A DNA stretch of 64,000 nucleotides from Gavia stellata. Its lineage: Eukaryota > Chordata > Aves > Gaviiformes > Gaviidae. The stretch spans positions 26,316,880 through 26,380,879 of the forward strand of contig NC_082603.1 of NCBI RefSeq assembly GCF_030936135.1, read 5' to 3'. Both the position numbers and the translations under genes were made by a program. The notes beneath the pieces were generated by a model. The model was not told the DNA's origin and searched no databases. It was given only the letters and a program-made list of their open reading frames with translations. Positions within the stretch are counted from its first letter, which is position 1. Every line of letters starts with the position of its first letter. Of the stretch, positions 56,101 through 64,000 are shown piece by piece.

Positions 56101-59100
56101 CCTGCTCTTGCAGAGAAATAGTTAGCGGGGGTGGAAAGAGAAAATCGTATTGTCTCTGTGTTTCCCATGCATTGTTCCCTATGAAAGCATCTCCCTGCAA
56201 CCTTTACCTTCTGTTCAGGCAGCCCCAGCCTGCGAAGAGAGAATGGCAGATTTGTGCTTTCTAAGCTCCAGATGGGGCTCCTTTCTTCTTCCTCTGTAAG
56301 TTAATGGTGTCTTGCTGAGACCAACTGGGCATGTAAAGATTTGGGCAAAACTCACAGCAGTGGTCTCATAACCTCAAGGCTTCACAGTCTCATCCCAAAG
56401 TGACGGCCGGTCCCCAGCGGAGCTTGCCTGTGGCTCTGATGTGGTGCCAAAGGAGATGGGGAAGGTTATGTTGATTACATCTGTTTGCCAATGGTTAAAT
56501 AAATTAAAAGCCCATTGCAGACCACCAGCAGGCCAGGGTCCCACAGCCCCTGCTTTCTGCACAAGGTCCCGTTTGCACTCCGTGTCAATATTGCCAGGGT
56601 GACTCTGGTTTGGTCAGGATGAATCTTCACAAATAAAAATAGATGAGATACGAGCTTCCTCCCTCCAGCAACACCAATCACCTCAGCCAGATCCTCTCGT
56701 CACACCAGGGTCATACCAGCGAAGACAGTGGGCTGTGCTGATTTGCACCAGAGGGCGGCTGGATCAGCTCCCTCCTTGCCCACATCCTATGCTAAGGGCA
56801 AAGATGGGAAGAAACATTTGTGCGGTCCCCTCTAAGACTTTGGTAAGCCCTGGAACAGCCTGCGGGAGGATTTTGTACTTCATTGTCACTGTTGGCACAG
56901 CATGGGAAGGGTCTGCCCCTGATCATGGTCCCTGTTTGTGGGCAGTGTGTAAAGTCATTGTAAGGGACAGTAGAATAAAATGTGGTCTTAATAAGTGGAG
57001 GAGAAATGAGGCAGCGAGAGAAGTGCCTGCAGAGACAGGAGGCTGGGGAAGAGCTGGGAAGAGGACGCCATTTCCACTCAGGGTCTGATCCGACACTGTC
57101 ACTCCAGCCCAGCAGGACCCTGTGGGAAGGAGGCCAGGAGGAAGAGTAAGTGGCCAGCTAGGGCTTCTCTGCCTCTAATTTCTTTGATTCTCTGAGCTAA
57201 GCCATCAGATCCCTATTTGAGGATTTTTTTATAATTCATTCCTAAGCAGCCAGATTACCAGCCATATGGACAAAGGATACTAGAGAAAGATTATTAAGAT
57301 TATTAAAACAGATTATTTTTGCCGTTGGAGCAGAAGTTGTGATCGGTGGGTAAGGCTTGAGCTTTATCTCACTCCTATTACGCGCTGAGATGGTTTCCAT
57401 TTCACCTATGAGGGCTCACAAGGTCTTGTGCCTTTCGGTAGTTATCCTGGGTGCTTCTAGAGACACCCGTGGCTCTCCTGGTGCTTGGGGTGTGCTGGTG
57501 TCCCATAAGACCTTGTTGATCAAGGCAGTAGAGCAGTGTTGTGAAAAATTCATGCCAGCTGTGTCAAGAAAGTGCTTGCCTGGTATTTCAGGGAAGGAGT
57601 ATACCAATGAAGCAAACGTCTGCAGAAAGAAGAGCTCAAACAAATGGCAGAAATTGAGACCAAGGTGTTTCTCAGGGACTCTGGTCATCTTGTCTTCTAT
57701 CCATTGCTGTATGGCTGTTGGGAAAGGAGTCAGAGGCACAGTGAATAGCTGGTTTGTCTGTCCATGTGTGTGCAGTCTCTATAAGGGAAGGGATCAAACC
57801 CTTTTTTCTGTTGACCTGCTCCAGTTGGACAAGTTTCTCTTCTGTTCATGCTGCTGACTGGTTTCCTTTGCAGTGGGAAGGATAAAGGCCCATGAACTCA
57901 TCAATGCAACAGCACGCCAGAGGTGCATTTCTCTGGACTAAACGAGGGCTGGTGTTTATACATTAATTAAGAAGCACACAGTCATCCTGCCAGAACACCT
58001 GCAGACCCCATTTGTAAGAAGGTTTTGATCTAGCTGAACTTGCTGGAGTAATCTTGTAGCCACCAGTGCCTGCCCTGAGTTTCCTGGTGCTCATACCGAA
58101 TACCCACAGGACTTGGGAAATGAATGAAACAGCAGATGCTTTCAGGGTAGAGAGCTGGTGGCCACCAGGCAACAAAGACAAGGGCTTCCATACTCTTACT
58201 CACCCAACCTGACCTCAGAGCTGCTGGTGCTTTCTGGAGCAGCGATGTGTAATCTATTCTAGAGGCTGGAAAAGCTCAGTGTGGCTGATATCAGGTACTA
58301 CCTGTTACCAATGATGGTGAAAGGGGTGTACCGAAGACTTAAGAATTAACCATGCATCACTATGTGTATGTGTGGAAATCACATATGTGAGTCCCATTTG
58401 CTCTGACAGACGCTTGTGTTGGAGGAAACTCTTCTAAGACAATTATCCCAACAGGGAATCTCATCTCTGCCTGCTCACCCTTTTTGAGAGACGATCTCTT
58501 TTCTTTTGCATCATCCATCACTATATTTGTGATGCCATAAGCGTATCCAGCTCTGTAGCAACAGAAGAACAGAGCACAGCACTGAACTGACAGAGGAGCT
58601 ACTGGGGTAGAGAAGCCCCTGGGAAGGCTCAGCCACAAGTCACTACAGACTTGCAGAGGTACCAGGCACAGACGTTATTTTTGGTGTAAGTGTTCTTGTT
58701 TCAAATTTTTTCAGGTGTGAAGTTTCCCTGTTCGACAGCCCATCAATCACATAGGGGGACACCATTAATAAATCTGTCCGTGCTTCTCCCTTGAGCTTGA
58801 AGAAAGAAAAACTCCAACTGTTAACAATTATTATAGAAAATTAACTCCATGGCTTTAAACAAAGTCTCATTGCAGGCTATTTTTACATCATAAAGAGGGG
58901 GGAAAATCACCGTAAGAACTACAATGATATGAATTTAAATTTCTTTGTAAAATACAGACATCAAGCAAAAGTTTAGTCCTGGAAGTAGAGGGAAGTTCAA
59001 TGGCTTCTCATACTCCCGTGTTGAATCTGACTCCTTGCTAGCTCCGTTTGTTGGCTGGACACTGCAGAACGGCATAATGGGAGTCACCAGCATTACGTCT

Positions 59101-60599
59101 AAAGAGCCAGCAAGGCTTGCTGTAATTTTCTAGGGTCATCCCATAAAAAAGGTTTCCCCCTCCTTCCTGAACCTCTCCCAGCATTTGTTGGCCAAGCTTG
59201 GCTGTGTCTTTTAGAAAGCCTCCACTCCTGATTTCCTGATTGTCAGTGATGAAGAAGCTGAGTGATGGAGAACTCCTTCCAGCTCTTAGTAACCCATTTC
59301 AATGGCTAATTACCCTGACTGCTAGTGATTTGCATGCTCTTACTGGTTTGAACCGTGCTGACTTCACCTGCCAGTCCTGGATGTTGTTATGTCTTTGCCT
59401 TCTGGATTAAAAAGTGCTTTATACCAGGTGAAGGAACCACAGACTGTGATCCTGTCTATGGCACATGGGAAGCAGGAAGGGTATATCCATGGGTGAAGGT
59501 CCTGTTGTCCCAGAGCTCCCCTTGGAGAACATAAGGATCATGCAGGAAATTTGCTTGGTTTTTCACACATTTATGCCTGCTCAAGAACCACCCTGTCTTG
59601 GCTTGATCAATTTGCACACATCAGGGAGTCAAGATTAGACACCAAGGAGCTGTCTTATAAGTGGTGCAGTTCCCTTCTGCCCAACAGAAGTTCTGAGTGG
59701 CCACAGCTCAATAGACTCCTACTTTGCCCCCACATCCTTGTGGTCACCTCTGCACAGGCACTTAGCAGAGTTCTCCTCTTCAACCCATGTGCTTCCTCGG
59801 AGCTCAGTGCAATGTTCCTGTGTGCCTCCTCCTACCAAAGCTCCCTGTGCAGCGTCTTTTCCTTCCTTCTCTCTCTGTCAGAAGCTTTCTCTGAGTTGAT
59901 GAATCCGTGCACAGTAGTAGGTTATATTCATTTGTCTTGTTCTCCAGTTCATTTATCACAACGAGTGCCCTGTTGTGGAGAATCCTGATAGAAAGTCCGC
60001 TTATTCTCCTGGTTGGATGAAATGTGGCATTTCAATCAGCTGATTGCTTATTACTGCAACCTTGCTGGAAAATCTAGGCAGCACCCAGAAGGGTGGGGAG
60101 AGAGGTCTTCCTTTGACACTCTTCTCGTGTGGAAGAATGATAATAGCATTTTCATTCCTCTCCTACTGCCTGCTCTGAAGAGTTTTGCCTTGACTTTTAT
60201 TTTCCCATTGCTATTTTCCAATCACTACATGTGGGATACAAAGGTTTCATTTTACCACTCACCCTCAAACAGTTCATTAGCTGGGAGGATGGGGGGGCTT
60301 GCAGCTGTAGGCTGATGGAGGAGTGCATGTGTATAACAGACACTATGGGATCTGCAGAGGGTCCTCAAGCACCTTATCGGTTTCCAGGGAAATGGATTAG
60401 GCAAGGATTTCATAGGTGTACCTGACCAGTGAGGCATTACAAAGAAGATTTAAAGGTGTGACACAATCCCCTTTCCATCTGTCCCTGTCCCCAGGCCCCA
60501 CAGGATTGCTCAGAGGATCCCCAGCTGTTTGCAGGAGGGCATCTGGCACCACACTGCAGGTGGCCATGCCAGGCCTGGCAGTGAGAAGGGGACAATTAG
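50151..60599. other. Gene-free sequence, no gene recognised
   Basis: This is mixed sequence with a MIR-like remnant and short T- or A-runs (for example 53547-53561). The longest open frame (52331-51576, minus, 251 codons) has no recognised domain and is treated as chance. AT-rich blocks at 54040-54250 and 58790-58990 carry TTAAT/AATTA cores. Confidence 0.55.
54610..54720 (+). mobile_element. MIR-like SINE remnant
   Basis: The order GGCTGTGGGCAAGTTA, then CACCTCAGTTTTCCCAT, then a segment ending GCATTGCACGAGG matches the layout of the MIR core and 3' region. It is old and heavily mutated. The identification is by remembered consensus only. Confidence 0.5.
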
Positions 60600-61115
60600 T
60601 GCCACCCTGGGGTGGTGCTGGGTCACCTCTGGGGTCTCCAACCCAACATCCCATCCAGAGCAGGGCTGTTGCCAGTGCTGGGTCAGGCTGGCCGAGGCTG
60701 CATCCAGCCAGAGCTTGAACTCCTGCAAGGATGGAGATCCCCCATCTCTGGTGTCCTGTCCCAGTGCTGCACCACCTGCATGGTATTTAATTGTTTCCTG
60801 CTGTTCAACATGAACCTCCCAAACCAGTTTGTGGATATTGCTCCATGTTACGCTATTTGGCACTGCTGAGAAATGTTTTGGTACTGTTGTCTTTCTAACC
60901 ACCTTCATTTAGCTGTACGCAGCATTTGATCCCTGCTTAGTCCTCTTTGACAGGCTAAACAAGCTCAGCTCCCCTCATCTCTCCTTGTAGGACATGCCCC
61001 AGACCCCTTTTCCCTCTTCACCCGCAGATCCTAGACTGGATATTTCCAGCTGCAGCCTCACCGACACTGAGCAGAGGGGATGATAACTTCCCTTGATCCC
61101 CTTGCTGCAGTCCTC
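60600..61115 (-). mobile_element. CR1 LINE, old diverged copy
   Basis: CR1 landmarks appear in order in reverse complement: a GATGGAGATCCC segment, CCCAGTGCTGCACCACCTG, AACATGAACCTCCCAAACC, ACAGGCTAAACAAGCTCAG, CTCATCTCTCCTTGTAGG, and GCCTCACCGACACTGAGCAG near the upper end. Many substitutions and small gaps indicate an ancient copy. The low-coordinate boundary is uncertain by several tens of bases, and the octamer 3' terminus is not recognisable. Confidence 0.75.
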
Positions 61116-64000
61116 CTAATTCAACAGTATCTAGACCAAAAGATGGGCAAAATCCATCTATCAGTGCTGCATCGCTGGCTAAAGCAGGGGAGAAACAGGG
61201 GAACAAGTGACCTCTTAAAGTGCCTTCCACCCTAACTTCTGTGAGTATGTGACCCACACTGTGAAACCATCCCAACTGCCTACAAAAACATGTGTAGGGG
61301 CATCTACAGGGCTGCTCCTGGGCATGGTGTAAATGGGTGTGATTTGTCCTGATTTTTTCTAGCACAAGTGATGCCTGCTGGTGGTTTGGTTTGTGTAGAT
61401 GGCACTTTTCCCCTGTCACAGCCACACCAAGAATGATGTCAGCCCTTACAAAGTACACACTACTTGAGGGTTCAGACTTGCAGACACATGTATGGATTTA
61501 ACCTTAAGTACGGCAATACAGAAGATTGCATACTTTTAAAAAAAGAGCTATTCAATAACATACCTCACCATGCTATAAATGTGGATGCTTCTCTTTAATA
61601 CCTTCATCTGCATCCATCCTTTCAGCAGCAAAAGACTTAGCAGAGGAACGTGACGCAGCCTGAGCTCTTCCCCATCACCAGTCAGGACAAATGGATTCCA
61701 GTAGCAAAGCACACCGTGGCTTTATCATTCTTTTGACAGGTAATTTTCTCCCCAGTGAATATATCCAATGCTTTCACAAACCACCTCTCAGTCGCTGGAA
61801 TGAAGTTGTTTCACTCCTGGCAGCGAAGAACGAGCCCGGCAGTGGCATTGGCTTGTTGCTCTGTGTCTCTCTGAGCCCCACGCTCCTGAAAGCCTGGTGA
61901 GATTCTTTATTATCCCCCGATTATGTCATATGTCCTCACTTACCTGTTATGACCATCAGGCATGTTATTTATTACAGAGTTTTTCCACCAACCTGTTGTG
62001 GTCCCTTCTCTGAGGCATTTTGCACACCACAAGGAGACAATATTCTCTCCCAAGAGTTCACAGTAGAAAGGCTTACCCAGCTGCAAACTCAGTTAAGTGT
62101 TGCCCCTCACTTGCTAACAAAATAAAAATTCAGATGCAAGAAGGGCTGTGGTGTGCTGTTGAATGCAAAAAAGCAGATACAACCTCCACTGCAGGGAAAA
62201 CCAACACCGCAGGTTGAAATAAGCTGGTAGGGGCACATTGCAAGGAGGAAATTCAGCCAAGGAAATAGGGTAATGGGTCTAGAGAGAAACTGGGGAAAGA
62301 ATTGGAGGCTCCAGCAGAAAAGCTTGGGCTTTACCGTCAAAATGAGTGTGAGAACCTTTCCAGCTCTCACATGAATACGGATGCAAACAGGCTACCATCA
62401 CTGCCGTCCTCTGGGAGATTTCAAATCCTCCAAAAAGATCTTAAAATCCCAGCATCCCAGGCTGGGGTAGAGAAGTGGTCCTGCAGGGGCACCTGCAGAG
62501 TCATTTGGCTTCGGTGCTGGGCTCATGGTGCCTTATCAAAGCAAGAGCTTGAGCATCATCCCTGGGTTTGGCTGCTCAGGAGGAACCCAAACAACAGGCA
62601 AGGCAGTTAAACACAGTGGTATTTCAAAGAAAAGTGTGTTATGCTTTTGAGAAACCCTTGGTTTTCTCTCTTTTTTTTCCCCCTTTTCCCCCCCATGCTC
62701 TTTTAGTTTTCAGCAGACCAATTTCTTGAACTGACACAACTTGTCACACGTCAGGAGTACGAGGAAGGGGACAGGAATGCACAGAAATGTAGGGTGGGAT
62801 GGAAACAGAGCACAACAGTCCTGGTGTAAGTAGGCTTCAGCTGGGGAAGAACTTGCTCCTGAGCTGGTGAATGGTTATAGAAAAGGCCAATGTTGTTTGT
62901 TGGACATTGTTCGTTTAAAGTTTTTCCACTGGGATTTCAGTAAATCCCCTTTGTATTCTTGGTCTGGCATACTGGAAAACCGTATTTCCAGTGAAGCTGA
63001 AATGCTGAGGCTGTGCAGAGCTGGGCACATGCTAGTGAAGCTTGATCCTACACTTCCAACGCAGGGCCCCAGGAAACCCGTGTTGTCAGCTCACTCGCCT
63101 CTCCGCATCTCTCTTCAATCGGTCCAGCTGGGTCTGACAGCATCTGAAAGCTTTCCTCCCTCCAGGCCTTCGTGGGTCAGTGCCCGAGTCTCAGACCTGC
63201 TAGTAATGAGCCTTATAAAGAAATAATGAGCTGGAAAGAGAGGAAGATAGGGAGGAGAAATTCCTCCAGACATTTGGTTTATTATTACTTTTCGGTTTTT
63301 TGCAATAGCTGGGATCCAGACTTGCAAAGGTTGCTTTCCTGGGAGAGGTGCTTTGCCACTTTATAGCCTACTCCACTGGTTCCCTCACTGCAGTTTGGGA
63401 GATTTAATATTGCTATTAAAACACAGGAGTCCTGAGCAATTCAGGGATCTGAATTTCACTGCCTGAGCAAAGCCACTGAACTGAGCTATTCAATACCTGG
63501 GATGCAGGTAACAACTAGTTGTTCCCTGAACAAGTCAAAGAATGGCAAACATATTTTTGGCACCAAACTTCAGGTTCTGGGAAGACAGAGAGAGTAAATG
63601 GTGCTGGGGAAACCTTGTGAAGTCATTGCTCTTCAGGGCTGCAGGTAGCGTGAGGTGCTGGAAGCATCCCGTGGTTGGCTATAGGTCCTTCCTCCTTTGC
63701 AACAGCATTATATGGGTGCTGGTGATCACCATGAAAGGCTAGGGGAATATTTCTTCCAGCTGGGAATATTTATGCTGAGACATGATTCTGAACCAGGACC
63801 AAGAGAAAAATTAAAACCAAAATCTTCCTGAACAGAGAAAGTGACGTAATTACTTTGGTTCAGGTGTAATGAAAAATTCTGCTTTACTTCTTAACATTTT
63901 AATTTGAATTACTGGGAGGCAAGTGTTTCCCTCAATTTGCTCGAATGCTAACATTAAAAGTTGTAAAGCAAGAAATAGGGAATTGAGAACACTTTGAGTC
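61116..64000. other. Gene-free sequence to the end of the window
   Basis: No exon, RNA gene or intact repeat was recognised. The sequence is moderately AT-rich with unremarkable short open frames. Confidence 0.55.

Overview
The window is vertebrate nuclear DNA, most likely from a bird. It has spliced coding exons with GT/AG junctions, a CpG-rich domain typical of a developmental regulator, and CR1 LINE copies truncated at the 5' end that finish in the octamer-type 3' terminus seen in avian genomes. There are no mammalian Alu or L1 sequences. There is nothing bacterial here: no operons, CRISPR arrays or phage genes.

One protein-coding gene can be supported, on the minus strand: DMBX1 (diencephalon/mesencephalon homeobox 1, also called OTX3 or MBX), a paired-like homeodomain transcription factor of the early midbrain and diencephalon. 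Its complete CDS joins four exons: 12739-12586, 8376-8198, 7016-6662 and 6199-5799. They splice in frame to 362 codons plus TGA. The protein has the family N-terminus, a homeodomain at residues 66-125 with Lys at homeodomain position 50, an acidic/Ser-rich middle, and a C-terminal OAR motif. The first coding exon has a splice acceptor 12 bases before its ATG. The 5' UTR therefore starts further upstream, and the best candidate leader exon ends at a consensus donor at 26933 inside the CpG-rich domain. The inferred transcription unit is about 27.1 kb to 4.85 kb.

Layout: 1-4857, sequence downstream of the gene; 4858-27.1 kb, the DMBX1 transcription unit with introns of 462, 1181, 4209 and about 14181 bp; 24.6-29.8 kb, CpG-rich promoter domain with an AT-rich, homeodomain-site-rich island on its inner flank (24448-24640) and a 70-bp AAT microsatellite at its outer edge; 30-64 kb, gene-free upstream sequence with CR1 copies (about 38.07 and 60.6 kb), an unidentified 122-bp repeat in inverted pair (41.0/42.7 kb), an AATAG microsatellite (50.1 kb), a MIR-like SINE trace (54.6 kb) and several AT-rich, TAAT-rich blocks that look like candidate enhancers. 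This arrangement, one compact transcription-factor gene next to a large gene-free flank, fits a developmental gene with distal regulation, but the enhancer calls are inference from composition and motifs alone.

I found no new biological system. The items most worth checking are the missing acceptor for a longer DMBX1 splice form, the AT-rich island at 24.45 kb, the intronic TATA box at 26.11 kb and the unidentified inverted repeat pair.
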